A stretch of 64,000 nt of DNA from Tretioscincus oriximinensis (Eukaryota; Chordata; Lepidosauria; Squamata; Gymnophthalmidae), in contig JAJVDF010000437.1 of assembly GCA_022410635.1 (NCBI GenBank), positions 851,636 to 915,635 of the forward strand, written 5' to 3'. The translations under genes were made by a program, and so were the position numbers. The notes under the pieces are model-generated. The model was given only the letters and a program-made list of their open reading frames with translations. It made no database searches and had not been told where the DNA came from. Every line of letters starts with the position of its first letter. Position 1 is the stretch's first letter. This document shows positions 1 through 11,546 of this stretch, one piece after another.

Positions 1-3000
1 ATCCCCCCAGCTGCAGTCGCTGCAGTCACCTATGGACGGCCTACTTTTGGTTTGCGTTTAGGGATGGGGTTCGGGGTGGGTGGGTGGGGGGAAAGGTTTT
101 TTTGGTACTGTTATATTTGTGTTCCCAAGGTGGGGTGGNGACTTTCTGTGGTTTGTGTGTGGATGGGCTGGTCTTTCAGCTACATATAGCTCCTTGCTTT
201 TAGGATTCATCTATTGTAAGCCCCCTTTTTGGTTCTCAACTACTCCACCCACATGGTATGGTATATCTCTTGCTGCCTTTCTCCTCTTTCTTCTTACTCT
301 ATTCTTCTCATATCAAAGTCTCTCAACTCTCACTTGCTTGACAGTCTACCGGCCTTGAACCCCTTTCTTTTAAGGGGTCCCGATGCAACTTGCCATCCTT
401 GCATTCTGTATGGCTGACCTCAAGATAGTCACCCTCAACATCAATGGTCTGAACAATCCCGCTAAATGCCACAAGACTCAAGCATTTCTCCTGAGACACA
501 GGCCACACATCACATTTTTACACACGCCACTAAAAATCATCATGTTTATTTTCTCACCCCTTCTTCTCTCACTCCTACCACTCCCTCGACACTTCTAAAT
601 CTCATGGAGTCTCCATTTTCATAGACCCCAGCTTACCTTTTCAGCTAATCAAGCTTAAACGAGACAAACATGTCCGCTTTCTCTTTTTTACTGGCACCCT
701 CTACGATACAACTTTGACCCTGGCCAATCTTTATTCTTCCAACCAAGACCAAAAGAACTTCCTTCATACAACACTTTATTCTCTCCATCTTTTTGCTGTG
801 GGTGATCGGATCTTAACGTGGTAGCCGATGCTGCCATGGACCACACTAGACCAGGCCATCCTTCTTCTAATTCTCCTGTCCCCGAAGCCAGAAACATATT
901 TCACAAGTTTAAGTTCACAGACTCCTTTTGCTCAGTTAACTCCTCTGAGCGTGACTTCTTGTACTATTCCTCTAGACATCAATCTTTTTCTAGGATTGAT
1001 TTCATCCCCTTAGACCATCCCTTGGCCACCCTGCTGCCCTCTTCCTCTTTCTCTCCATGCACTCTGTCGGATCATTCATTACTAACCTCCTCTATCTCTC
1101 TTGCCTCCACATCTCCCACCTCCAAATGCTGGAGATTCTCTCCAACGCTAATTAATTGGAAAACCTCTNGGGATAAAATCCAAAAAGAAATCTCCTCATA
1201 TCTAGAACTAAACACATTGCCTTTGATCTCTCCCATAATCCAATGGGAAGCTCTGAAGGGGTTGGTTCGGGGCATCTGTATAGCGGAGGGCTCCCGGCAG
1301 AAAAAAAATCCTGAGAGAAAAATACTCCATGCTTTCAGATGAAATCAAATCCTTACAATCCACTTTCATCAACACTGGTAGTAAAAGAACATGGGCGCTT
1401 CTACAGGCGAAGTGACAGGAACTGACTCTATTGACCTCGGAACAGGATGCCTCTTCTCAGCTTCAACTCCACCACAAGNCCTTCAGCCAAGGCAATAAAA
1501 ATTCCAAATTTCTGGCTTTCATGCTGAAGAGGAAAAGACGGAAGAATCTTATTCCTTTAGTAAGGAACCATAAGGGAGAACTCTTCTTCTCTTCAACAGA
1601 ATACTCAATGTTTTCTGTAAATTTTATTTTGAACTCTATTCCTCTTCGACTCCTGCCCCCTCTAACCTCTCTCAGTACATCTCACAGGCTTTTCTTCCTA
1701 GGCTGACAAGCGAACAAAAACTAGCCTTTGATGCAGACATCTCTACCCAAGAAGTATTTTCTGTTATCAAACGGCTCAACCAAACAAAGCCCCGGGCCCC
1801 GACGGGTTTTCTGGCCTGTTTTATAAATCGTATCAGGATCTAATCACACCGAGTCTTACTGCCACTTTTAATCTGGTCCTACACTCCAATTCCTTTCCAG
1901 AGACCTGGCATATGTCTCATCTCACCACTTTTCTAAAAAAAGACTCTCCCCCAGATTTGGTCACCTCCTATTGCCCCATCTCTCTTCTAAATATTGATTT
2001 CAAGCTACTCTCTTCAATCCTGCTAACTAGACTTAACCTCTTCATTTCTACTATCATGGGCCCTGAACAGCATGGCTTCCTTCCTGGTTGCAGCATCTCC
2101 CATCCTATTCGCTTAGCTTTCAATACCATCGCTCATGCTAGGAAACATACAAAATCCCTTGGCCTACTCTCTTTTGATTTTTACAAGGCCTTTGACCAGG
2201 TGAATCACAACTTCTTGTTCCAGGTACTAGCTCAAATGGACTTTGGAGTTTGCTTTATTTCCTATGTTACAAAAATGTGCAATGCCCCCCTCACATGTGT
2301 TAGGGTAATCAATCTGACCTCTGCTCCTTTTTGCTTATCCAAAGGGACCTGTCAGGGCTGTCCTCTCTCGCCTGTTCTCTTTGCCCTCACTATAGAAGTC
2401 TTAGCCTCCTACCTTCGTCAAAACAATAACATCTCAGGCTATAGCTTCGGCACTCTCAACTATAAATTCAATCTCTACTCCAATGATCTCTTGGTCACCA
2501 CCCAAGATCCTCTTACCTTGCGCTCTCATATCAAACAAGAGCTAGACTCATTCCAAACTTATGTGGGTCTCAGGATCAACTATGCCAAGATTGAAATGCT
2601 CTGCCTAAACATCCTTCCCTCCACTCAGTTCTCACTCCGTGACACGTACGGTATTTCTGCTTCAACCCAAGAAACTAAAGTATTTAGGTGTCTGGTTACG
2701 CAAAAACTTAAATAAAACAATCTCATTCAACTACACTCCGATTTGGCAGAAAGCAAGTTCTCAAATAGCTTCCTGGAAATCCAGAAAGTATCTCTCTGTT
2801 GCCGGCTGCATTACAGCAATTAAAATGAAAATCCTTCCTATGATTACCTTTCTCTTCCGCACTCTATCCTTTTTTATTCCCATAGCTCAACATTGTGACT
2901 GGGAATGGAGTTGGATTTTCTCCAGGAAACGACCTCGGCTCTCCAAATCAATCTATTGACTACCATCCAAAGGGGTGGTTGGGAATATTTTTCTCTTCTC

Positions 3001-4430
3001 TTCAATTCCTGGCAACACTTTTTCCTTCTTTTTTCTCCCTCCCCACCTCTATGGGCTAAGATAGAAGCAGAGGGACTCCACTTAATTCTCCCCTCTCTTT
3101 CTCCATTTTCAAAGAAGCTGGACTCTCATAAGCTATCTCAACTACATCCAATGACATTCTGCACCCTCAAAGTATGGGGCCATTTTCAACGTCTTCTCTC
3201 ACCCTCTCCATCCCCTCTAACCCCCCTGTATACCCTCTCAGACTCTTCTCTCTCAATCTCACCAGCTGTATGGCAAAACCTCAAATCAGCAGGGCTCTGA
3301 TCACTTTGATTTCTATTTCACTAAATTTTCAGAGCTCTCCCTGCTCGAACTCTCCTCCCTTATGGGACTCACAGTTAAGAACTGGCTTACTCCCAGAGCT
3401 CTTCGTGCTTATGTTAATCAACTCCACTAAAAAAACACAGGTGTTAGGGATCTCACCCCCTTCAAATCTATGATGGATGAGCTCGCGACCCCGGAAAAGG
3501 GGCTTTCCTCCACCATTTATCATATCCTCCTCGACTCTCTTCCTCCTCCCNTTAGCCATAAGACGTTTTGGGAAACGGAATGTGGACTCCCTATTGATGA
3601 TATAGAATGGAATTGTATCCTCACTAGGCTATTTGATGCTCATATTTCTCAAGCCAATCGGGATGTTTCCTGTAAAGCCATCTATAGATGGTACATTTCA
3701 CCCGCTCGCCTTCACACTATTAATCATAATGTTAGCTCTCGCTGCTGGAATAACTGTGGCTCCCTGGGGAGCTATCTCCACATGTGGTGGGAAAGCCCAG
3801 CTGTTTCTCCATTCTGGGAGATGGTACACGACACCTCGGAATATATTCTAAAGACCAAAATACTTTTCTCCCCTGCTTTGGTATTCCTGTTTCACTATAG
3901 AAACCAGCCTCTACTCCACAGAAATTACAAACTTCTGATGAGCCTGATCACATGTGCCAAAATGGAGTTGGCTAAGAACTGGAAATCCCCTCAATTACTT
4001 AATAAACAGGCTTGGATTGACAGCTTGCTCTTCTGGAACTGACTCACCTCCAAAAACGGACNATGATGGGTGAACCCGATCCAAAAAGCTTCTTGGACAA
4101 ATGGCTGCTCCTCATCAAGGCAGCCAAATCCAATACCTCCCTAAATCCACATGCCACCCCACACGTTCTTCTTCTAAATAAAAAACTGACTCACTTACTA
4201 TCCTTTCTTCCCACCTTATTGGTTTGATTTTCCATTTTAATTTGTCTGCTTAATTTATGTGTATTTTATTTGTGTCCGGTTATTTGTTAGCAAGTTGTTC
4301 AGAAAATATTGATAATGTTGTGTTATTTTCATGAAAATAATCGTTCCCATGACAATTATTATATTTGATGTATTAATTTGTTTATACTTTTTATTGCTAC
4401 ACAATAAAAGTTTTTTTTAAAAAAAACAGG
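1..4430 (+). mobile_element. L1-type LINE, long but decayed copy
   Basis: A single plus-strand element. G-rich and then pyrimidine-rich sequence (1-380) leads into an ORF2 remnant (383-4042), then a 3' UTR ending in AATAAA and an A-rich tail at 4405-4428. It continues to the left window edge, so ORF1 and the true 5' end may be outside. Orientation is opposite to CERT1. Copy age is high: the reading frame is broken many times. Confidence 0.9.
383..4042 (+). pseudogene. L1 ORF2 remnant (endonuclease, reverse transcriptase, C-terminal Cys/His)
   Basis: The open blocks lie in shifting frames. 410-598 matches the endonuclease start (ADLKIVTLNINGLNN). 818-1342 carries the endonuclease end with the SDHS motif. 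1912-2715 is the reverse transcriptase: PISLLNIDFKLL, HGFLPG, motif A DFYKAFDQVNHN, motif B KGTCQGCPLSPVLFALTIE. Motif C reads YSND where the family has (F/Y)ADD, so the catalytic pair is damaged. 3470-4042 is the C-terminal domain (RWYISPARLH, CWNNC, HMWWES) in which the last Cys of the Cys/His motif is Ser. Stops and frameshifts near 598, 1342, 1706, 2715, 2959 and 3300-3470 show it is dead. Confidence 0.88.
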
Positions 4431-6029
4431 ACTGCAACACAAAAATGCAAATAGTTTTTGATGTATGTAAATATATCTATTGTTCAAAATTTTCTAAAAA
4501 GAGCGATCAATGGAATTAAATACTTGGTTAAAAATATAGGGATTTTAGTTGTAAATTCTTAAGATATGGAGCAGATATGAAAGGGACTGGCGGGCAAGAA
4601 GTAACAACTTGTGAGAGTGCAATTTTTAAATTTGTTTATTTATTTTAAGTTTTTTTGTTCCAAAAATTTAATAGAAATTTTTCTAAGGGCAATTATTTCC
4701 CATTTATTATCTTTCTACCAACTCTGTCCAGTAGGTTAAAATAAGAATGGCTGAAGTTCATTTAATGCACTTTCCTGATCAAGTGAGTGTTTGATCTTTG
4801 GAAAGTCATGTTCCATTGTCCAACGTCAAGCTAAGCTCTCCCACGCTTTCAGTATTTAAAACCNGAAGCTTTTAATATATATTGTCCTGTTTCTGAGATT
4901 CAAACATACAGCACCGACAAAACACAAGGATCAGATTAATTCTGCTAAAGGGCTTGTTCATAAAGTCAGAGCTTNGTAAATTACTATCATTAACCAAATT
5001 AGACCTTTGTGTAGGTAGATAGTTATGGAGATTGAGCATTTTTATAGCCTGTGTTATGTAAAACTCTTTAAGCAGGAGCTTTGACATTTGATTAACACTG
5101 CATTATGTTTTTGATTAAATCTCNGTGCTTTATGAGTTTGTGAGACGGATCTTAAATTACACAATTTATATAGTTATATAGAATATTTCTTTAAAATATT
5201 GCTTTTGTTCTTCATGGGTCCAATCAGTGATTCTCATTTAATGAAAGAGAATGGGGCTATCTACTTAGGTGGCCGTGTAATTTCTGTAGGCAAGACAACA
5301 AAAGGATTATTCATCCCAATGCACATAGTTAGATGTCAGCCATATAATCCATTTAAATTTAATTAGTTGAACCTATTTTTATAGGCAGAAAACTTAGAGA
5401 AGAAAAGCATTGTGGATGTGCCTACAAATCATTCCCAAAAGCAATGCTACAAGTTAAAAGGCATTTCATAGCTCTCCAATTTTTATTCACAAAATTGTAT
5501 TCCATCTTACACAGAGTCTGTTGGAAGCCTAAATAAAATTATATGTGCAGTAGCTGTCCTCTTCTTGTCCCTCCAGATATATGGGGGGAAACCCGGTTTT
5601 GTGGTGTCTCCCCCACTCTTCTTGGGGAGGGGGCAATTTCCCCTGTTTTTTTGCTGAGGAAACTTTTTTTNAAAAAATTGGATTTTTTAAAAAAAATATC
5701 ACTGCACCACCACTATGGGGCTGAGATAACCAGAGCCAGCTCCTGAAGCCCCCTTTCCCCCAGTAAAAAATAATAAAAAAGCAAATTTCTCACGCACTTT
5801 AAAAAAATCTTCACAGGTTTCTTAGGCAGGGATTTTGGAGGGGTCTGCATGTTGGGTGATTTGCATATTCATGAATATGCAAATTAGCATGAATATTAAT
5901 TTCCCCAGTTTGAGCCTCAGAAAATCTGGTTAGTCAATTTGTTTCTTGCCACTGGACATATTGGTGACCAGAAGCTACAGTTCTTTTAAAAAATAAGAAA
6001 AAAGACAAACTGCCTACCATTTTCTTGTT
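4431..6029. other. Intergenic, no gene recognised
   Basis: AT-rich unique-looking sequence. 5560-5700 has G/C homopolymer runs (gggggg, cccccc) followed by T/A runs. I see no coding region, RNA gene or assignable repeat. Confidence 0.5.
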
Positions 6030-6110
6030 AGGCTCTCAGGTGCTATGAGATCCCCTTGCTAGACATTCTGGACCCAGATTAACGCAGTGGCTTCTTTAAA
6101 ATCTTTCAAA
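6030..6110 (+). repeat. Fragment of the 'gttagtct...gactaacac' retroposon family
   Basis: Contains gttaggctctcaggtgctat, gagatccccttgct, then ctggacccagattaac. It matches copies at 22398-22525, 47907-48058 and 51243-51411, at lower identity. No flanking duplication could be defined. Confidence 0.6.
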
Positions 6111-7104
6111 AACAATAAAATGAGAAATATGTGGTGACTATTTGCATGCCTTTGTACAGATCTGCCTAAAGATTGTGATATAATCTATTTACTGAGGCAA
6201 GTCAGGCATCAGTGTTATATATTTTTAAATTTCTGCTTAAGATGGACTAATTTACTCAGGTTTTTAATATTTAGCTCAGAGATCTATCTACTCACCTGTG
6301 TTCATGTTTCAAAATTCATTTGAGCAATTTGTGTTCTGTTAATTTCAAATCAAAGATGCAGCAGTTTGTATGTTTGAAATTTGACTGAACCTAATCAGCT
6401 TCTTGTTTTTGAACACAAACCATTCCTTGAAACAGTTTGTATTTGCTGTGAAGAAAAAAGGCTCTTTACAATGGGAATATTTTTTCACACATGTTCAAAC
6501 TCAAATAGACACACTTGATTGTTTGACTAAACAATGTGCCATCAAATGGAAGAAACGAAACATTTGAACAGGCAATGAACTGAACCTACAGGTTTCATTG
6601 ATAAAATTGATTTCATTTCTGAACTTTCGCTACGTTCAAACAGCTATTTTATCACTCAGTTGTAGCAACTTAATGAAGGTTAAGCGTGTTTCAGCAGTTC
6701 TTTTGCAATAAATGCCATTTATCCCACAATGAACAATTGCTGGGATAATCAGGAATAATTGTGAAGAACGTCTGAAATCTCGCAACCAACCTGTCATCTT
6801 GTAGCCAATCCCCTTCTTCTCCCGTGTGAACAAAATAGTGCGAGAGAGAGGAGGGGGGAGATGACAAGAGGAAGGGCCACCTCCTTGGGCAGGGAAATCT
6901 GCCCTCCTTTTCCTAAGCTCAGGCTGTCCTCCGCCTCCTTTTGGGGGCTTCTGCCTGAAGATCGGCTCTGCAAAGGAAAGGGGAACAGTGGCAGATGTCC
7001 CCCTCCCCTCAGCCAATCCATTTGACAGCCGATCTCCAGGGAATTCTGCTGAAGCAAGAGGAGCCGGAGACGGCAGCGTTCTGCTGGCCCCATCCATACG
7101 GAGT
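6111..7104. other. Intergenic, no gene recognised
   Basis: 6111-6780 is AT-rich unique sequence. 6830-7104 is more GC-rich, with opposing ORFs of about 100-150 codons that resemble no protein I know and merge into the inverted repeat at 7105; they are probably fortuitous. Confidence 0.4.
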
Positions 7105-7312
7105 CAAAAGCAGGAGGAAGAAATTCTGCTGAAGCAGCCGCATTCTGCTGGCTCCATCCATATGGAACCTAGTTCTGGGTAACATTTTGGGACAGAGCTT
7201 GGCCATCCACATGCCAAAATGTCCTAAAATGTTACCCAGAACTAGGCTCCGTATGGATGGGGCCAGCAGAATGCAGCCAGTTCAGCAGAATTTCCTCCGC
7301 CTGCTTTCTGGA
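7105..7312. repeat. Fold-back element with ~90-nt inverted arms
   Basis: The left arm 7105-7193 and right arm 7221-7312 are inverted copies, with a 27-nt loop. The core shared by both is cattctgctgg, ccatccata and acctagttctgggtaacatt. A partial direct copy of the arm (ttctgctggccccatccata) also lies at 7078-7100. No transposase. Confidence 0.75.
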
Positions 7313-7573
7313 GAGACACTTATTTATTTATTTGTTCCAGTATCCCGCTATATACCCGAAGGTCTCTGGTCGGCCAACTATAGGGTGGTGCACATAGCTC
7401 TTGTTGTTTTCTCCACAACAGACAGCCTGTGGAGCAGGTGGGGCTGAGAGAATTCAAAGAACTGTGGCTGGCCCAAGGTCATCCAGCTGGCTTTCACGGA
7501 GGAGTGGTGAATCGAACCGAGAGGCTACCAGGTATGAGTCCAACACTCTAACCACTACACCAAACTGGCTCCC
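7313..7573 (-). mobile_element. tRNA-derived SINE, Sauria type
   Basis: Read on the minus strand it starts gagccagtttggtgtagtgg (tRNA-like A-box head). It continues through a B-box-like ggttcgattcacc and the conserved body ccagctggatgaccttgggc, and ends cgggtatatagcgggatact with an (aaat)n tail (7319-7333 on plus). Sauria SINEs are pol III retroposons typical of squamates. Confidence 0.85.
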
Positions 7574-8260
7574 CCATAGTGTTAACACCAAACCCATAGT
7601 GTTAACTTTAGCACAAGAACAAGTACAAATGAAAATGGATTAGAAATATATGTCAGAACAACATTGAAATAGAAGATTCAAGAGATTAATATGCAATCTA
7701 TCTGGATTTTTCCAAGCATTATTTTCATAGTGGGATGTTTTTGTTCAGATGCTGAAGAGCAACAATTCAAACAAAATTTAAAACATCCAAGCAAAAGCAC
7801 ATTTTTCACTCCAGTGTTTCCTTCAGTGACTGCTGCTCTACTATTAAGTCAAGGTGTCAAAGTAACAAAAGCATATGTATAACTGAAACATTCCTGTGAT
7901 TGTTTACCCAGGTAAAAATAAAGATCAGACTGTACAGGAATACCGGCACTTTACGTAGGGTTTACATGGAGTTACACTAGAATTGGTGCAATTTTTTGCG
8001 GTGAGACTTTATCAGTAGCTCCCGATTGGACAGTCTTGGGACTATCTCTTCACATTATAAGCCCAGGACACATTCTTGACCTAGTCTTTGCTATAAAGAA
8101 GGGAGAAGACCCATTGCTAGAGGGCATGTAGTGAATTCTATACTATGAATGGATTAGTTTACTGGTGAATACTGGTTTATAGTGACAATTCCTCATTGCA
8201 AGAGTGAAGGACTCATTAAAGTGAGTCACAAAGATTTATGGAATTTGAAAGATTCCATAT
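7574..8260. other. Intergenic, no gene recognised
   Basis: No convincing coding region or repeat. A duplicated catagtgttaac at about 7577 and 7598 is the only local repetition seen. Confidence 0.4.
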
Positions 8261-8621
8261 GACATTACAGGTGCTCCTATTGACACTCTCGTCTCACTTT
8301 GGAGCCATAATGTGAATAGAGATGTTGACATGATTGCTCCTCAGAAATCCTGCAAAACTGGTATATCAGGCAGTTGCATTCAATGGAATGGAAATCTAGA
8401 GTGCAGATGACATAAATTCCAGTGTGAATCTAATCAAACATGAATAAGCGTGCATTACCATGCCTACCATGTGGTGTCAGCAATGGTGAAAAGGTGCTTA
8501 TTTCTGCACTTCTGATGCGTCCTTAAATGGCCATCCAATACAGCTGTTGTGTTTGTGCCACCTTCAAAAGATGCATTTGTATAAGTGAGACCAGAGTGTC
8601 AATAGAAGCACCAGCAATGTC
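8261..8621. mobile_element. Small non-autonomous element with ~38-nt terminal inverted repeats
   Basis: The left end (8261-8298) contains ggtgctcctattgacactct. The right end (8583-8621), inverted, contains ggtgcttctattgacactct, with flanking gacatt and gtctcac also shared. The 285-nt interior is not self-complementary and has no ORF. This looks like a MITE; the superfamily cannot be told. Confidence 0.6.
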
Positions 8622-8633
8622 TTCTGGAAGCTC

Positions 8634-8690
8634 CCTCAACATCTTCAGGTGAGGGTTTTGCCTTCTTCTGCTTGAGACTCTGATCAAAGA
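8634..8690 (+). repeat. CR1-like 3' fragment
   Basis: gagggttttgccttcttctg plus cttgagactctg matches the 3' UTR of the CR1 copies at 11400-11440 and 25100-25130. Confidence 0.55.
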
Positions 8691-8824
8691 AATGAATGCT
8701 TCAAATAAATCACACTGTATGTAATGAATCTACATAATATGTGAGTTCCATTATTTGAATGAAACTTTTCCATAATAACATTTCCATGATAATCTATTGA
8801 GATGCACTAGCATTTTTATGCTAT

Positions 8825-8910
8825 CAATACAAACACCATATTTGTTGTATTTATTTGGTTTTGTTATATATACCAATAAAGAAAAACTTCAAAAAATAAA
8901 TAAATACAAA
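8825..8910 (+). mobile_element. Very short L1 3'-end copy
   Basis: Ends with tatataccaataaagaaaaa and an A-rich tail, matching the 3' ends of the L1 copies at 9014-9900 and 56375-56982. Only the last few tens of bases of the element are present, an extreme 5' truncation. Confidence 0.55.
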
Positions 8911-9013
8911 CACCATAACTAGACAGGGTTGGATTTAGGCTGTATTTTTCCTTATTTATTTTACTCCCCCTCTTTCCTCAGCTACTTTGAGTTTTATAAT
9001 AATAAAAGCAATA

Positions 9014-9900
9014 TTTAGACATGAATGAGGAAAATTGGGAAATATGGAGGAAAGAATTTCTTTTAATTAAGTATAATAAATTTAGAGAGGGAGAACTAAA
9101 ATTAATGACAAAGTGGTATAGGACGCCAGCTCAATTATCACATATGCTTAATACATCACCAATATGTTGGCATTGTAATACAGAACCAGGGACCTACATA
9201 CATATGTGGTTTGAATGTATAGAAGTCAGGAGGTTCTGGGAACAGATTACAGGGGAACTCACGAACATATTTCAAGTGAACATTCCAGTGGTAAGAGAGC
9301 TCCTTATAGGAAACAAGAACATAACACAAATAGAGAGAGAAAATATATATATACTTAAACAAGGGATAAGGGCGGCGCATATTCAGATAGCAAGAGGATG
9401 GAAGGAGAAAGAAAAGTGGACCCTAGAAGCCTGGTATGATTATATGGCAGAAATTGTACTCTTTGACTTTTTAAGGGAAAGAAGGCTAAAAAGACTGGGA
9501 ATTGTATCCCGTCCAGTATGGGAGGTAAGGTGGAGGGCCTTCATTACCTACGTGATATTTCACAAGATGTATTCACCCACGGCATTTATGATTTACTGGA
9601 TACTGGATTTGAAAAGAATTACGTAATATTTAGTTGGATATCCTCAAGTAGAGGGGGGGAGGGAGGGGAGCACTAAGGGTGAGGTGGAGGGTTATTTTTA
9701 TGGTATGACATGTATTGACTAATGAGGGGGTCCAACATATATATGTGTGTACTTATTAGTGTGAATTTAAACATGTCATAATTTATGACATGAATGGAGT
9801 AATGGTTGGTTTCAACATATATAAGTGTGTATTTACAATTGTGTAATTTTTAACATGTCATATTTCATATATATCAATAAAGAAATTTAAGAAAAAATAA
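9014..9900 (+). mobile_element. 5'-truncated L1 insertion with intact 17-bp target-site duplication
   Basis: A 17-bp direct repeat taataataaaagcaata flanks it at 8997-9013 and 9901-9917. The insert is the ORF2 C-terminal end, a 3' UTR with a G-rich run (ggggggagggaggggag) and tatatcaataaag before an A-rich tail. The perfect duplication and intact frame mark it as fairly young. Same subfamily as 56375-56982. Confidence 0.9.
9021..9626 (+). pseudogene. L1 ORF2 C-terminal fragment (201 codons)
   Basis: An uninterrupted frame covering only the end of ORF2: KWYRTPAQLSHML, then CWHC...THMW-like Cys/His motif (ICWHCNTEP, IHMWFEC) and FWEQI, followed by a basic tail. The endonuclease and reverse transcriptase are absent because the insertion is 5'-truncated. 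The first ATG is internal to the original protein. Confidence 0.88.
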
Positions 9901-9917
9901 TAATAATAAAAGCAATA

Positions 9918-11069
9918 AATAATATTTATAACTTCTTAGTACTACCACCGGTATCGATATTTTGCCTAAATACGACCCTGCTTGATTGTGCTGCAGGGTA
10001 CTGAAGAAAACAGGAAGCCAAAGAGACTTTGAACCACTGAAAATAGGCTCCATCCCAATTGAATCTGGAGAAAAAAAGTGTAAGAAAACAGGAGACACTG
10101 CTCATTAGAAAATGAATTAAATTGTAATTGAAATGGGAAAATATATGTTTTAGATTGAAAAATTCCATTTATCCCAGGACTGTTGCATAATATTTTTATA
10201 GCTTTGTTGCATAACTGAAAATACAGAACACCTTGTATAATAAAGTTAATGACTCAGACATAAACAATAAAAGTTTTTCACCTGAAGGGCAGTTCCATGC
10301 ATTCTCTACAAATTAAAGAAGCATATTCTCTCTCCGTCCCCCCGTCCCCCGCCGCTGCTCTAATGAATATCTCATTTCTATGAAGGATTAATAATAATTT
10401 AAGACACATGTGCCATTCTGGTTCATCTCAAAACAGGAAGCACAGTCATATTTTTATTATTGCTTATTATTAACATCAGTGTCAACATGCTTCTTTGATC
10501 TTAGCTCTGATCCATTCAAATAAGAGAATTCATAAAATAAGGATTAGTCAAGTACCCCAAATATAAGAGATTTCAGGCTCTTTGAATATACAGGTCTCAT
10601 CTTGACCAGGACAGTAGCAGATTAATGTTCTTGTGCTCTAGGAAAACAAAATGTTCATGTCTTTAATTAATAGAATGTTCTACAGGTTTCCTACATCATT
10701 AATGGCCAATAGATCATTGTGTTACACACACATTTGCTGCAAGTTTCCACTCTTGCAGGGATAGTTGCCATTTCTGCCAGGCGTGTGGCAGCAGNAATTA
10801 CAACTATGGCTGATCTTTCCATGCTGCTGTTCTTCCAGCATCTATCGGTTGGAGATGGTGGGATGTAGAGCAATGAATGTTGTGTTACTTCTTACTGCAG
10901 TGACAGGCTCTTTAGCATGCCTGCGGCCACTAAGTCATCACTTACTCTTTGCTGCCACCACTTTACTGTCGTTATTTTTATTTGTGCCTGTTTACTAAGA
11001 TGGTTTCCTTGGTGGCCAAGGCTACGGAAGGCTAATAATAAACTGGTTGTATGCTCTGTGACGCGATAC
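9918..11069. other. Intergenic, no gene recognised
   Basis: AT-rich. 10320-10360 has a short CCCCGTCCCCC-type low-complexity run. 10690-11030 is less AT-rich, with short opposing ORFs but no recognisable protein. Confidence 0.4.
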
Positions 11070-11546
11070 AGAATCATGCACGGGATGGTTAAGGTGAAGA
11101 GAGAGAAAAAATTTCTCTTTCAGATAACACTCGGACCTGGGGCATTCCTTAAAACTAATAGGCAAAAGAGTTAGGACAGACAAGGGAAAGAATTTCTTCA
11201 CTCAGAGGGTCACTGGTCTGTGGAATTTACTTCCTGAAGAGATGGTGGTAGTTAGCAACCTGGATAGCTTTAAGGTAGGATTAGACAAGTTCATGAAAGC
11301 CAAGGGTATAAACACCTGTTAGGATGGATCTCTTGATACTGCCTCCAGAATGGAGCAACAAGTAGTATTCCTGAAGTACCGTTTGCAGGGAGTTGAGAAC
11401 AGATGAAGATTTTGCCTTCTTCTGCTTGAGACTGCCCAAGTGCAATTGGTGGGCCACTATGTGAGACAGAATGCTGGACTAAATGGGCTCTGCTTCTGGC
11501 CCCATTCAGCAGGGCCCCTCTTATGTTCTTATGTTTTTATTATGGG
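11070..11546 (+). mobile_element. CR1-type LINE, 3' fragment
   Basis: Decayed end of the CR1 reverse transcriptase (translates in part as FFTQRV-LWNLLPEE-like: ttcactcagagggtcactgg, tctgtggaatttacttcctg), then the 3' UTR ending gacagaatgctggactaaat and the (ttatgttc)n octamer tail. Same family as 26655, 36722 and 61650; more diverged. Confidence 0.85.

Noticed and set aside
818..1342. 174-codon ORF as a separate gene
   Set aside because: It carries the L1 endonuclease end (SDHS) in line with other ORF2 blocks, so it is a piece of the LINE.
6636..7097. 153-codon minus ORF near the fold-back at 7105
   Set aside because: Part of it reads through the inverted repeat and a GC-rich patch; the composition is proline/arginine-biased by base content, with no domain.
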